This document shows, one piece after another, positions 15,896-24,089 of a DNA stretch of 38,509 nt. The stretch covers positions 1 to 38,509 of the forward strand of contig JAOPYO010000459.1 in assembly GCA_025964575.1 (NCBI GenBank), given 5' to 3'. The notes below the pieces were generated by a model. It did no database searches and had not been told where the DNA came from. It worked only from the letters and a program-made list of their open reading frames with translations. Position 1 is the stretch's first letter. Every line of letters starts with the position of its first letter. The stretch is from Actinomycetes bacterium (GTDB taxonomy: Bacteria; Actinomycetota; Actinomycetes; Streptosporangiales; Streptosporangiaceae). A program made the position numbers and the translations under genes.

Positions 15896-16092
15896 AAGTG
15901 CAGATCGACTCCGAGCGTTGCCAGGGGCACGGCCGCTGCTACGACCTCGCCCCCGACCTGTTCGGCGAGGACAACGAGGGCTACGGGACGGTCCTCGGCG
16001 ACGGCATCGTGCCGCCGGGCGAAGAGCACCAGGCACATCTGGCGGCCTCCAACTGTCCCGAACGCGCGATCGACGTCCTCAAGGAGGCCTGA
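15892..16092 (+). CDS. 3Fe-4S ferredoxin partner of the P450
   Basis: This 66-residue protein is of the small actinobacterial P450-ferredoxin type. Cluster ligands are Cys10, Cys16 and Cys55, with His13 at the position of the missing fourth cysteine (RCQGHGRC), and NCPERAI near the end. That pattern fits a 3Fe-4S (or His-altered 4Fe-4S) cluster. It starts at GTG 15892, overlapping the TetR stop, with GGAG 7 nt upstream. The P450 gene begins 1 nt after its TGA. It would carry single electrons from a ferredoxin reductase encoded elsewhere to the P450. Confidence 0.92.
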   Translation: MKVQIDSERCQGHGRCYDLAPDLFGEDNEGYGTVLGDGIVPPGEEHQAHLAASNCPERAIDVLKEA

Positions 16093-16093
16093 C

Positions 16094-17365
16094 ATGGCGG
16101 CCGACGACCGCTTCACCCGAGACTTCCGGGAAATGCACAAAGACCGGCCCCTCGGCACGCGCAACGAGATCGTCACCGGCCCGGTAGCGGACTGGGCGAC
16201 CGATTTCTCCCACCTCGAGCCGGAGTGGGCCGCTGGCCCCTACCCGATCCAGGACGACCTGCGGCGGCGCTGCCCGATCGCGCACACCCGACGGTTCGGC
16301 GGCGGATGGCTGCCGACGCGCTACGAGGACGTCGCGGCGATCGCCTACGACACCGAGCACTTCTCCTCGCGGTCGATCATCATGAGCAACTTCCGGCCGC
16401 CGCGTGAGCTGGCACCGATGGGCGGCACGCCGCCGATCTCCTCCGACCCGCCGTTCCACCACGGCGCGCGCAAGCTGCTGCTGCCGGCGTTCACGAAGAC
16501 CGCGGTCGCGAAGCAGGAGCCGACGACCAGGGCGTTCTGCCACTCGCTCATCGACGCGTTCGACGGGCAGGACGTCGTCGACGCCGCCCACGACTACGCC
16601 CAGCACATCCCGATGCGTGTCATCGCCGACATGCTCGGCTTCCCCCCGGAGGACGGACCCCAGTTCCGCGAGTTCGTCGAGAACGCGCTCGAAGGCGTCA
16701 ACCTACCGCCCGAGGAGCGCATCGCCAGGATGTCGAAGCTGTTCGACTACCTGCTCGCGCAGATCCGCGACCACGTCCAGAACCCGCGTGACGACCTCAC
16801 GACCTACCTCATCAACGCCGAGCTCAACGGGCAGAAGCTCGACCCGTCCCATCTCGCCGGCACGATGGCCCTGCTGCTCATCGCCGGCATCGACACCACG
16901 TGGAGCGCGATCGGCGCGTCGCTGTGGCACCTGGCCAACACGCCGGACGACCGCGAGCGCCTCGTCGCCGAGCCCGGGCTGCTGTCGACCGCGATGGAGG
17001 AGTTCCTCCGCGCCTACGCGCCGGTCACCATGGCGCGGCTGGTGAAAGAGGACATGCACTGGCACGGCATCGACATGAAGGCCGACGACTGGGTCCTGCT
17101 GTCGTTCCCGGCGGCCAACCGTGACCCCGTCCAGTTCGAGCGAGCGGGGCAAGTCGTCATCGACCGCGAGGTCAACCGGCACGCCGCCTTCGGCCTCGGC
17201 ATCCACCGCTGCGTGGGTTCGCACCTCGCGCGCATGGAGTTGCGGGTCGCCCTCGAGGTCTGGCTCGAGCGGATCCCAATGTTCACCCTCGAAGACCCGT
17301 CGGCGGTGACCTGGGCCGCGGGCCAGGTCCGCGGACCGCGCACCCTCCCGGTCCGCATCCGCTGA
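16094..17365 (+). CDS. cytochrome P450
   Basis: The 423-residue protein is a soluble bacterial P450. Visible are the I-helix oxygen motif AGIDTTW near residue 260, the E-x-x-R pair in EEFLRAYAPV near 300, and the haem loop FGLGIHRCVG with Cys373 as thiolate ligand. No membrane anchor is present. It lies one base behind its ferredoxin gene in a TetR-controlled operon. The thioesterase gene that follows after 83 nt suggests a fatty acyl or acyl-CoA-linked substrate, which is inference. No reductase gene is in the window, so a shared one elsewhere is assumed. Confidence 0.93.
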   Translation: MAADDRFTRDFREMHKDRPLGTRNEIVTGPVADWATDFSHLEPEWAAGPYPIQDDLRRRCPIAHTRRFGGGWLPTRYEDVAAIAYDTEHFSSRSIIMSNFRPPRELAPMGGTPPISSDPPFHHGARKLLLPAFTKTAVAKQEPTTRAFCHSLIDAFDGQDVVDAAHDYAQHIPMRVIADMLGFPPEDGPQFREFVENALEGVNLPPEERIARMSKLFDYLLAQIRDHVQNPRDDLTTYLINAELNGQKLDPSHLAGTMALLLIAGIDTTWSAIGASLWHLANTPDDRERLVAEPGLLSTAMEEFLRAYAPVTMARLVKEDMHWHGIDMKADDWVLLSFPAANRDPVQFERAGQVVIDREVNRHAAFGLGIHRCVGSHLARMELRVALEVWLERIPMFTLEDPSAVTWAAGQVRGPRTLPVRIR

Positions 17366-17448
17366 ACGCGGCCGGGCAGGTCATGGCCGGCGACACCCTA
17401 CGGTCGGCCCCCGCCTGATCTGACGCCATCGTCTGGATGAGAGGCATC

Positions 17449-18291
17449 GTGACCGACACATCACCGTTCCGGACCGCGCTGGACCTGGAACAACTGGACG
17501 GCGATCGGTTCGTTGCCTCCCCGCATGGATTCGCGCGGGAGCGGACCTTCGGCGGCCAGGTCGTGGCGCAGGCCCTGCGCGCAGCGTGCCTCACCATCGA
17601 CAGGTCCAGATACGTGCACTCCCTCCACTCCTACTTCATCCGGCCCGGCCGGCCGGAGGAGCCCTTGCGTTTCGAAGTGACCAGAACGCGGGACGGGCGC
17701 GCGTTCTCCACCCGGTACGTGACCGCCCGCCAGGAAGGCAAACCGATCTTCGAAATGATCGCCTCCTTCCACGATCCCGAACCCGGCGAGGACTGGCAGG
17801 CGGCCGCCCCGCCGTCCGTGCCGCCCCCAGAAGACCTCCTCCCGGTGCAGTTCTCCAGGCTGTTCGGCAACGACCAGCCCGTCGAGATCCGTCCGGTCGC
17901 TAAGCCTGGTTCCGACTCCTTCCCGATATCCCACCCCTTCTGGGTGCGAGTGACGATGCCCATCGGCACGGAACCGGCAGTGCACGCGTGCCTGCTCACC
18001 TACCTGTCGGACATCGCCGTCGTGCGCGCGGCCCGCGCACCGGGATCAGAGGCGCGACACGACCTGAGGGTGAGCCTCGACCACTCGATCTGGTTCCACC
18101 GGCCACCCCGGGTCGACCAATGGCTCCTCTACTCAATGGACCCCGTCGCCCATGTCGGCACCCGCGGCCTGGCCCAAGGCTCGATACGGACCGTCGACGG
18201 GAGGCTGGTCGCTTCCGTGGCCCAGGAAGTCCTCCTCCGGCCCGCGGCCGATCGCGACGCTCCTTCATCTTCTCCGGACGACACCCGCTAG
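17449..18291 (+). CDS. tesB: acyl-CoA thioesterase II (TesB-like)
   Basis: A double hot-dog thioesterase of 280 residues, close to the family length of about 285. The N-terminal half has RTFGGQVVAQALRAA, LHSYFIRPG and DGRAFSTRYVTARQ. The second half has SLDHSIWFHRP (catalytic Asp region), GTRGLAQGSI and the C-terminal VASVAQEVLLR, all typical of TesB. GTG 17449 is preferred because GAGAGG precedes it; an in-frame ATG at 17437 has none. It hydrolyses acyl-CoA to free acid and CoA in the cytoplasm. It may be the last gene of the P450 operon or an independent unit. Confidence 0.88.
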   Translation: MTDTSPFRTALDLEQLDGDRFVASPHGFARERTFGGQVVAQALRAACLTIDRSRYVHSLHSYFIRPGRPEEPLRFEVTRTRDGRAFSTRYVTARQEGKPIFEMIASFHDPEPGEDWQAAAPPSVPPPEDLLPVQFSRLFGNDQPVEIRPVAKPGSDSFPISHPFWVRVTMPIGTEPAVHACLLTYLSDIAVVRAARAPGSEARHDLRVSLDHSIWFHRPPRVDQWLLYSMDPVAHVGTRGLAQGSIRTVDGRLVASVAQEVLLRPAADRDAPSSSPDDTR

Positions 18292-18820
18292 CCGTGCTTG
18301 TGGAATGTCCCGGAGGCGTTCGGCGGTGCCCGGCACTACGATCGGATCCCGACGATCATCTCGATGCGCCTCCACTCCTCGAGCATCCCTGACGGCTCAG
18401 CGTCGGCGAGCGTTGTGCGAAGGTCGACCTCGAACGCGTTCCGGTCCAGCGCGGACACCTCGGATCTACTGCCGCGACGTGGAGTGCATGAAGAAAACCC
18501 GACGAGCTCGACGAACAGAGAACGGAGTTTCGGATGAGTAACAAGGTCGAAGCCGCAATCGCGATCAGCGCAGACCTCAGGGCGGCCCCGGAGGCGGTGT
18601 ACAGCGGCCGCCGATGACCGGGTGACGATCCCGCACTTCGGGCGGAAGATCCGCGGCCTGTACCCGTGCTTGGCAAGAAGTGCGGCACTGCTCGATGTCG
18701 ATCCCGCCGGGTCACACGCCGTCAAGGTGTTCGCGGTGGTCAGGGTGCAGCCGGGCAGCGCGGGATGCTCCAGGCGCGGGTGATGCGGAGCTGGCCAGCC
18801 TGGGGCAGCGACCTGTGCAG
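18292..18820 (+). other. decayed stretch without a recognisable gene
   Basis: About 530 bases with short, interrupted frames on both strands and no ribosome binding site before any of them. A minus-strand frame of 213 codons (18336-18977) covers it, but its sequence is Arg/Ser/Cys-rich and unlike a real protein. It probably holds the eroded 5' part of the dehydrogenase whose 3' end follows, but I could not match any dehydrogenase motif here. Confidence 0.4.
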
Positions 18821-19106
18821 GTGAGCAACAGCGGCATCGAGTCGGTCGGCGGCGGCGTCGTCGTCCGTCGGCATGGGGGCCGACACGATCGCCGTCCCGA
18901 TCCCGGTCATCCAGAACCGGGAGCCGTCCCTTACCGGAGTCTTTCGCTATACCGATCCATGGCCGACTGCGGCGCATCTCGTCGCCTCCGGCCGGGTAGA
19001 TCTGGACTCCCTCGTCACCGGCCGGTTCTGCCTTGAGCAGGCCGGGGACGCACTCAACGCTGACCGGACTCCGGGCAGCCTCAAGTCAGTGGTGGTGCCG
19101 GCATGA
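18821..19106 (+). pseudogene. 3' remnant of a polyol (sorbitol/xylitol-type) zinc dehydrogenase, frameshifted
   Basis: The last ~90 codons of a medium-chain zinc dehydrogenase are readable: GMGADTIAVPIPVIQNRE, then LTGVFRYTDPWPTAAHLVASG, then DALNADRTPGSLKSVVV at the end. This matches the tail of L-iditol/sorbitol/xylitol dehydrogenases. Just upstream GIESVGGGVVV continues the protein in another frame, with one extra C at 18866 breaking it. The catalytic zinc domain is gone. The stop still overlaps the SDR start as ATGA, so the two genes once formed a translationally coupled pair. Confidence 0.75.
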
Positions 19107-19870
19107 GTGTCCTCGACCAGTTCAAGCTGACCGGGAAGAAGGCACTGGTCACCGGTGGTAACCGGGGCCTGGGCAAAGCCTTTGCGGTGGCGCTCGCGCA
19201 GGCGGGCGCACAGGTCGCCATCGCCGGCCGCGACGCGGAGCGCAACGCGTCCGCGGTACGGGAGGCCGCCGACGAGGGACTGACACTCGTTCCGATCACC
19301 GCCGACATCACCGACGACACCGACGTGGAGCGGATGACCCAGGAGGCGCTCGACGCGCTCGGTGGCCTGGACATCCTCGTCAACAATGCCGGGACGTGCT
19401 TCCACAACGAGTCGTGGAATGTGACCGACAGCGAGTGGTCACAGGTATTCGACCTGAACGTCCGGGCGCTGTGGAAGTGCAGCATCGCGGCCGGCCGGCA
19501 CATGGTGGCCGCCGGCGGCGGCTCGATCGTGAACATCGGCTCGATCTCGGGCCTGATCGTCAACCGCCCCCAGTGGCAGCCCGCCTACAACGCCTCGAAG
19601 GCTGCGGTACACCAGCTCACCAAGTCGCTCGCCGCGGAGTGGGCCGGCTCGGGCATCCGCGTGAACGCCGTCGCCCCCGGGTACGTAAAGACGGAGATGG
19701 CTCCGGTGGACCGGCCCGATCTGCGCCGGTACTGGATCGAGGACGCCCCGCAGCAGCGGTACGCCATGCCCGAGGAGATCGCGCCGACCGTGGTGTTCCT
19801 GGCCAGCGACGCGGCGTCGTTCATGACCGGCTCGGTGCTCGTCATCGACGGCGGCTACACGGTGTGGTGA
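19103..19870 (+). CDS. SDR oxidoreductase, sugar/polyol type
   Basis: A classical 255-residue SDR. It has the TGGNRGLG cofactor loop near residue 18, the ADITDD turn, NNAG near 95, a Ser in GSISG near 145 and YNASK near 160. It ends with FMTGSVLVIDGGYTVW, typical of sugar-alcohol and 2-deoxygluconate dehydrogenases. The Arg in AGRDAERN after beta-2 would favour NADP(H). It overlaps the stop of a ruined zinc polyol dehydrogenase by 4 nt, which points to polyol or keto-sugar interconversion as the original job. Whether it is still expressed without an intact upstream gene is open. Confidence 0.88.
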   Translation: MSVLDQFKLTGKKALVTGGNRGLGKAFAVALAQAGAQVAIAGRDAERNASAVREAADEGLTLVPITADITDDTDVERMTQEALDALGGLDILVNNAGTCFHNESWNVTDSEWSQVFDLNVRALWKCSIAAGRHMVAAGGGSIVNIGSISGLIVNRPQWQPAYNASKAAVHQLTKSLAAEWAGSGIRVNAVAPGYVKTEMAPVDRPDLRRYWIEDAPQQRYAMPEEIAPTVVFLASDAASFMTGSVLVIDGGYTVW

Positions 19871-19978
19871 CCGGGCCGGCTATCCAGCCGGAGCAGACGA
19901 ACGAAGGTGAGATCACAGCAGTCGAAGCGCCACAACCCTCGATCCTGCTCGTCCCGGCCAACGCCCGCCTGGCGAACA

Positions 19979-20013
19979 GAAAACCCCAGGTCACGACCTG
20001 CGGACGGGTTTTC
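19979..20013 (+). terminator. stem-loop after the SDR gene
   Basis: GAAAACCC (19979-19986) pairs with GGGTTTTC (20006-20013). Inside it AGGTC pairs with GACCT around AC. The outer stem ends in T-rich sequence on the plus strand, so it can act as an intrinsic terminator for the SDR transcript. The right arm runs into the 18-base repeat shared with 320-337. Confidence 0.55.
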
Positions 20014-20083
20014 GGCACCGACAGGGACGGTAGTCCATAAGCGACTGAGAGCAGCACAGTTCGACTCTGAGGAGGGCAAACAC

Positions 20084-20521
20084 ATGCAAGTCCTAGAAGT
20101 CCGCAACGCCGAACTCATCGAATCTATTACCAGACAAGCCGCCGAACACGGCATCACCTACGCCGCCATCGTCGCCCTCATCGGCGCCGTCGACAGCTTC
20201 ACCGTGTCCACCAACCCCGCCGGCGACCCCACCGCGCACACCTATTCCAGCTATCCCCTCCCAGCCGAGATGACCGCCACCGGCGAGATCATCGACGGCA
20301 AGCCTCACATCCACGCCGTGATGGCCGTCCAAGGAGACCGGGCCGTCGCCGGCCACCTGCACAAGGCGCAAATCGGCACCTTCTTCGCCCGCGCCTACGT
20401 GATCCCCACCGAGCACCACATCGCGCTGCGCGCCAACGAGCAGATTGTGGTCGAAGAAATTCCGGACGATGGCCCTCCGGGCCGAGGGCGTATCAACGAC
20501 ACGCGAGTCACGCTCCCGTAA
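20084..20521 (+). CDS. PPC/DUF296 domain protein
   Basis: The 145-residue protein matches the PPC (plants and prokaryotes conserved, DUF296) domain. The block GKPHIHAVMAVQGDRAVAGHLHKAQIG near residue 80 contains the three-His pattern of the fold, and FFARAYVIP follows. Prokaryotic members are small trimeric proteins, some with bound metal; their function is mostly unknown. ATG 20084 is chosen for the GAGGAGGG placed 7 nt upstream. It stands alone behind a terminator-like hairpin, and an IS110 remnant lies directly downstream. No functional link to neighbours is visible. Confidence 0.8.
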   Translation: MQVLEVRNAELIESITRQAAEHGITYAAIVALIGAVDSFTVSTNPAGDPTAHTYSSYPLPAEMTATGEIIDGKPHIHAVMAVQGDRAVAGHLHKAQIGTFFARAYVIPTEHHIALRANEQIVVEEIPDDGPPGRGRINDTRVTLP

Positions 20522-20540
20522 CTGGCCACCTCTCTGGCTA

Positions 20541-20655
20541 CTAGTGCGGTGCGCCTGAAATCTTGGAGTAAAGGGCGCGCATGGCTTCCATCGAGGTCTT
20601 GCCTGCGGCCTTCTTAGCGTCGAAGTAGGCGCGGCCCTCGGTGGCCGGCCGGGCC
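20541..20655 (-). pseudogene. IS110-family transposase C-terminal remnant
   Basis: Read on the minus strand, the last codons before a TAG give RPATEGRAYFDAKKAAGKTS followed by MEAMRALYSKISGAPH. This is the conserved end of IS110/IS1111 transposases (R-A-Y-Y-x-x-K-R-A-E-G-K-T-x-x-E-A). The DEDD domain and the rest of the element are absent. It lies between the PPC gene and the ABC permease stop and marks a past insertion or recombination. Confidence 0.6.
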
Positions 20656-20673
20656 ACGCCACGCACGGGCGCC

Positions 20674-21489
20674 TCAGCCTTTGAGTGCGCCGGAGAGCAT
20701 CCCCCGGATGAACTGCCGCTGGAAGAACAGGTACAGGCCGACGATGGGCAACGAGATCAACAGGGCCGCCGCGGCGAGCAGGTTGACCTTCACCAGATAG
20801 CGGCCGGAGAACGCGCCGAGCCCGAGCGTCAGCGGTTGGTGAGCGGGGTCGGACACGAGGATCAGTGAGAGGAAGTAGTCGTTCCAAGTCCACATGAAGC
20901 TCAGCAGCACCAGCGTCATGATCGCCGGCTTGGAGATCGGCAGGTAGATCCGCCATAGCCTGGTCCAGGAGTTCGCCCCGTCCATCTCGGCCGACTCGGC
21001 GATGCTCGCGGGGACGGTACGGAAGGCGGCGCGCATCCAGAAGGCGCCGAAGCTCACCGACATTCCGACATGGGCGAGGATGATGCCCTGATAGGTGTCC
21101 GTGAGATGGAAGGACAAGAAGTCGTAGTAAAGCGGAACGACGATCGACTCCATCGGGATCATGATCCCGAGCAGGATGAGCGGGAACAGCATCTTCTCGC
21201 CGACCACCCCGAGGACGCCGAACGCGTACCCGCTCATCACCGCGAGCACCGTCGAAAGCCCCACGACGCTGCTGGTGATGATCAGGCTCGACGTGAGGTA
21301 TCGGGTGAAGCCCGCCTGTTCCCAGGCGTTGACGAAGTTCGACCATTGGGGGTGGCCCAGGTCGAGGGTGCCGGTGGTGCTGGGGCTGAGTGCGACCCCG
21401 AGGATCCACGCGACGGGGAACAGGGTGCTCGCGGCGAGAAGCGTCAGGAACGCGTAGTTGAAGATCTTTTCCGTCTTGGAGATCGTCAC
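20674..21489 (-). CDS. sugar ABC importer permease, MalG type
   Basis: The 271-residue protein has six hydrophobic helices. The cytoplasmic EAA loop appears as SIAESAEMDGANSWTRLWRIYLPISKPA near residue 170, the ATPase docking signature of CUT1 permeases. It ends FFQRQFIRGMLSGALKG, the classic MalG/LacG tail. The GTG start overlaps the partner permease stop (GTGA). With the second permease and the lipoprotein it makes an oligosaccharide importer. No ATPase gene is in the window, so a shared MsiK-type ATPase elsewhere would be needed, as in other actinomycetes. Confidence 0.92.
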   Translation of the reverse strand: MTISKTEKIFNYAFLTLLAASTLFPVAWILGVALSPSTTGTLDLGHPQWSNFVNAWEQAGFTRYLTSSLIITSSVVGLSTVLAVMSGYAFGVLGVVGEKMLFPLILLGIMIPMESIVVPLYYDFLSFHLTDTYQGIILAHVGMSVSFGAFWMRAAFRTVPASIAESAEMDGANSWTRLWRIYLPISKPAIMTLVLLSFMWTWNDYFLSLILVSDPAHQPLTLGLGAFSGRYLVKVNLLAAAALLISLPIVGLYLFFQRQFIRGMLSGALKG

Positions 21490-22442
21490 TTGTTGTCCTC
21501 GGAGAGCTTGACCACGATCAGCGCGATGACCAGCGAGACGACCGCGAGGATGACGCCGATGGCCGAGGCCGCGCCGACGTCCGGGTCTGCGAAGGCGCGT
21601 TGGTACAGCACGATCGTAGGGGTGACGGTGGAGGTGCCGGGTCCGCCGCGGGTGGTGAGCCAGACGATGTCGAACACCCGGAGCGCGCCGAGCACCGTCA
21701 AGGTCACGACGACGGCGAGCTGACCGCGCAGCCCGGGCAGAGTGACGACGAAGAATTCGCGAACCGGTCCGGCGCCGTCCACCCGGGCGGCGTCATACAA
21801 CTCGGACGGGATGGCCTGGGTGCCGGCGATGAACAGCACCATGCACAGCCCGAAGGCCGCCCAGGTCCCCGCGAGCCCGAGCGCCGGCAGCGCCCAGCCG
21901 TAGTCGCCGAGCCAACCACGGGTCAGGGCGTCCAGGCCGAACGCCCGCAGGACCGAGTTGATCGGGCCCTGCGGGGCGTAGATGCGTTTCCACACGACGG
22001 CGGTGACGGCCGGGGTGAGCACCTGCGGCAGGAAGATGATCCACCGGTAGATCCCCGCCCTCTTGACGTCCTTGCGAGCGGTGAGCGCGGCGCTGATCAG
22101 GCCGAGCACGATGGGCAGCACCGAGAAGAAGACGATGAAGAAGAGCGTGTGCTCTACCGCCTGCCGCAAGGTCGGGTCGCTGAGGAACCCGGTGTAGTTG
22201 TCCAACCCGGCCCAGGTGGCCGCTGTGATGCCGTTCCAGTGGTAGAACGACAGCCACACTCCCTGCACCGCGGGGCCGACCACCACGAGGGCGTACACGG
22301 CGAGGGCGGGGGCAAGGTAGGCCAGCCCGAGCCACCGCCGCCGACGCCGGTGTGCCGAGACCGGCGCCCGGCGCCGCCGCGGTGGGGTCGTGGCCGGCGC
22401 CGCGCTGCCGGTCGTCGGCGGGGCCTGCCGCAAAGTCGCCAC
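21486..22442 (-). CDS. sugar ABC importer permease, MalF type
   Basis: A 318-residue membrane protein with a basic N-terminal tail (TPPRRRRAPVSAHRRRRR) and six helices. The EAA loop reads SELYDAARVDGAGPVREFFVVTLPGLR near residue 225. WLSFYHWNG and LDNYTGFLSDP near the N-terminus are typical of CUT1 MalF-like permeases. The start is GTG 22442, 8 nt after the binding-protein stop. It pairs with the MalG-type permease to form the channel for the sugar delivered by the lipoprotein. Confidence 0.92.
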   Translation of the reverse strand: MATLRQAPPTTGSAAPATTPPRRRRAPVSAHRRRRRWLGLAYLAPALAVYALVVVGPAVQGVWLSFYHWNGITAATWAGLDNYTGFLSDPTLRQAVEHTLFFIVFFSVLPIVLGLISAALTARKDVKRAGIYRWIIFLPQVLTPAVTAVVWKRIYAPQGPINSVLRAFGLDALTRGWLGDYGWALPALGLAGTWAAFGLCMVLFIAGTQAIPSELYDAARVDGAGPVREFFVVTLPGLRGQLAVVVTLTVLGALRVFDIVWLTTRGGPGTSTVTPTIVLYQRAFADPDVGAASAIGVILAVVSLVIALIVVKLSEDNK

Positions 22443-22450
22443 AGCAGAGC

Positions 22451-23827
22451 CTACTTCGCCAGGGTCTTCTGGAACTTGTCGTAATCACCCTGTGCGGTCT
22501 TGATGACGGCGTCCACCGAGGCCTTCCCCGCGAGTAGATCCTGCACCTGCGTCTGGATCGTCGTGAGCAGCGTGGGTGTGGCCCAGTCAAGGTATGGCAC
22601 GGAGGCGTTGTTGGACGACACCTGGGCGGCGGCCGCGACGTCGTCGGTGAACAGCGGGTCGTTGCCGGACGCCTTGACTCCGGGATCGAGCAGCGGCATC
22701 GTCTCGTTATCCACGGCGAGTTGGGCCGCCGCCGGGCTCGCGGCGAAGTTCATGAACGCCGCGGCCGCGTCCGCGTGCTTGGACTTCGCTGAGACGGAGA
22801 AGTTCGTGGCCGAAGAGGCGGTCGCGACCGGGTGCCCGCCGTCGGCGCGCGGAAGCAGGAAGGAGCCGAAGTTCTTGCTCTGGCCGTTCTTCAGGGGTAG
22901 CGAGCCGGAGTAGTCGAACCGGAACAGCGCCTTGCCGTCGACGAATGCCTGTGCGGCGTCCTGGCCGGCGACCGCGGCGAAGTCCTTCGGGAAGTACCCC
23001 TTGTCCACCCACTCCTTAACCTTCGCGGTGGCCTCGGGGAAGCCCGTCTCGCTGATCTTCACGTTGTTGTGCGAGTAGATGAAGTCGGAGATCTTGTTCT
23101 GCGGCCCCAGCGCGTCCATCGCCGAGAACAGTGGCCCGGTGACGCCCACCTGCTCCAGGTTGCCCATCGAGATGGGGGTGATGCCGGCGCCCTTGGCCTT
23201 GGCGAGGTCTCCCTCGAAGTCCGCGAAGGTCTTGGGCACGGTGGCGCCGATCTTGTTGAGCAGTGCCCGGTTGTAGTAGACCTCGATGAGCGACGCCCGT
23301 GCGACCGGGGCGCCGAACAGCGATCCGGTGCCCATCTGCTTGCCGTCGGCGGAGAACTCGTGCTCGCTCAGGATCGAAGCCGGGAACGTCTTCTTCCAGC
23401 CGTAGGCGTTCGCGTAGTTGTCCAGGTTCAGGACGAGGCCGCCTCGGACGAGGGTGCCCAGAGACTGCCAGCCGTTGTTGGCTGGCACGATGTCCGGCGG
23501 GTTGGCAGACTTGAGCTTCAGCGGGAGCGCCTTCATTACGTCATCCCACGGCAGCGAGGTCCGCTTGACGGTGATGTTCGGGTACCTCTTCTCGAAGGCT
23601 GCGACGACCCCATTCATCCAGACGACGTCGGTGCCACCGGTGAAGTAGTCGAGGACCTGAAGCTGGACCTTCCCCATTTTGGCTGGGTCGGTGACCACCG
23701 GCCCAGCCTGAGCCGGGTCCGCCGCCTTGCCGGTGGAGGTGCCGGGCACGCACGCCGCGAGCAAGGTGACCGCGGCTAGTGGCACCGCCAGGGCGCTGAT
23801 CCGCATTGTTCTCTTAAGCGCGTCCAC
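22451..23827 (-). CDS. sugar-binding lipoprotein of the CUT1 importer
   Basis: The 458-residue protein begins with a short signal peptide and the lipobox LLAAC near residue 25. It continues as a type 1 extracellular solute-binding protein: VQLQVLDYFTGGTDVVWMNGVVAAFEKRYPNITV opens the fold, and GKALFRFDYSGSLPL lies in the middle. GTG 23827 is chosen because AGGAG lies 5 nt upstream; the longer frame to 23884 is not signal-peptide-like. It is the first gene of the importer operon, divergent from the GntR regulator. Ligand specificity cannot be read, but the neighbouring glycosidases point to a short glycoside. Confidence 0.9.
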   Translation of the reverse strand: MDALKRTMRISALAVPLAAVTLLAACVPGTSTGKAADPAQAGPVVTDPAKMGKVQLQVLDYFTGGTDVVWMNGVVAAFEKRYPNITVKRTSLPWDDVMKALPLKLKSANPPDIVPANNGWQSLGTLVRGGLVLNLDNYANAYGWKKTFPASILSEHEFSADGKQMGTGSLFGAPVARASLIEVYYNRALLNKIGATVPKTFADFEGDLAKAKGAGITPISMGNLEQVGVTGPLFSAMDALGPQNKISDFIYSHNNVKISETGFPEATAKVKEWVDKGYFPKDFAAVAGQDAAQAFVDGKALFRFDYSGSLPLKNGQSKNFGSFLLPRADGGHPVATASSATNFSVSAKSKHADAAAAFMNFAASPAAAQLAVDNETMPLLDPGVKASGNDPLFTDDVAAAAQVSSNNASVPYLDWATPTLLTTIQTQVQDLLAGKASVDAVIKTAQGDYDKFQKTLAK

Positions 23828-23942
23828 GGTGTCTCCTGTCGTCGATGGACCGTCCGTCACCATCGGAGTGGCCGGGCCATCCACGCGTCATCGGAGGACG
23901 TCTCGCCAGCATCCCGGGAGGTATCGTGAGCATAGGACCGGC

Positions 23943-24018
23943 GAACCAGTTAGTCCAGATGTATCGAAGTGGTTTGTTAATTCTCATCGATACGGCCCAA
24001 CCTGGCATTGGTCGACCA
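23943..24018. promoter_or_regulatory. candidate operators between the importer operon and its GntR regulator
   Basis: Three elements lie in the 262-nt divergent gap. GAACCAGTTA (23943-23952) recurs at 30710-30719 before the NagB-like gene. GTATCGA-N19-TCGATAC (23961-23993) is a perfect 7+7 inverted repeat. TGGTCGACCA (24009-24018) is a perfect palindrome resembling the core of sites bound by DasR-type GntR/UTRA regulators, TGGTCTAGACCA. Binding by the adjacent regulator is inferred. Confidence 0.45.
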
Positions 24019-24089
24019 GATAGCGCCCAGCTCGACCTATAGAGGTGGTACGGCTCGTCTGGTCCGTCGTAACTTGCTAACGTAAAGAC

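Noticed and set aside
18336-18977. 213-codon minus-strand frame in the decayed stretch
   Set aside because: No ribosome binding site, Cys/Arg/Ser-rich, and it covers the readable polyol dehydrogenase remnant on the other strand.
20093-21409. 438-codon minus-strand frame across the PPC gene and permease
   Set aside because: It is a shadow of the PPC gene on one side and the MalG-type permease on the other; composition is not protein-like.
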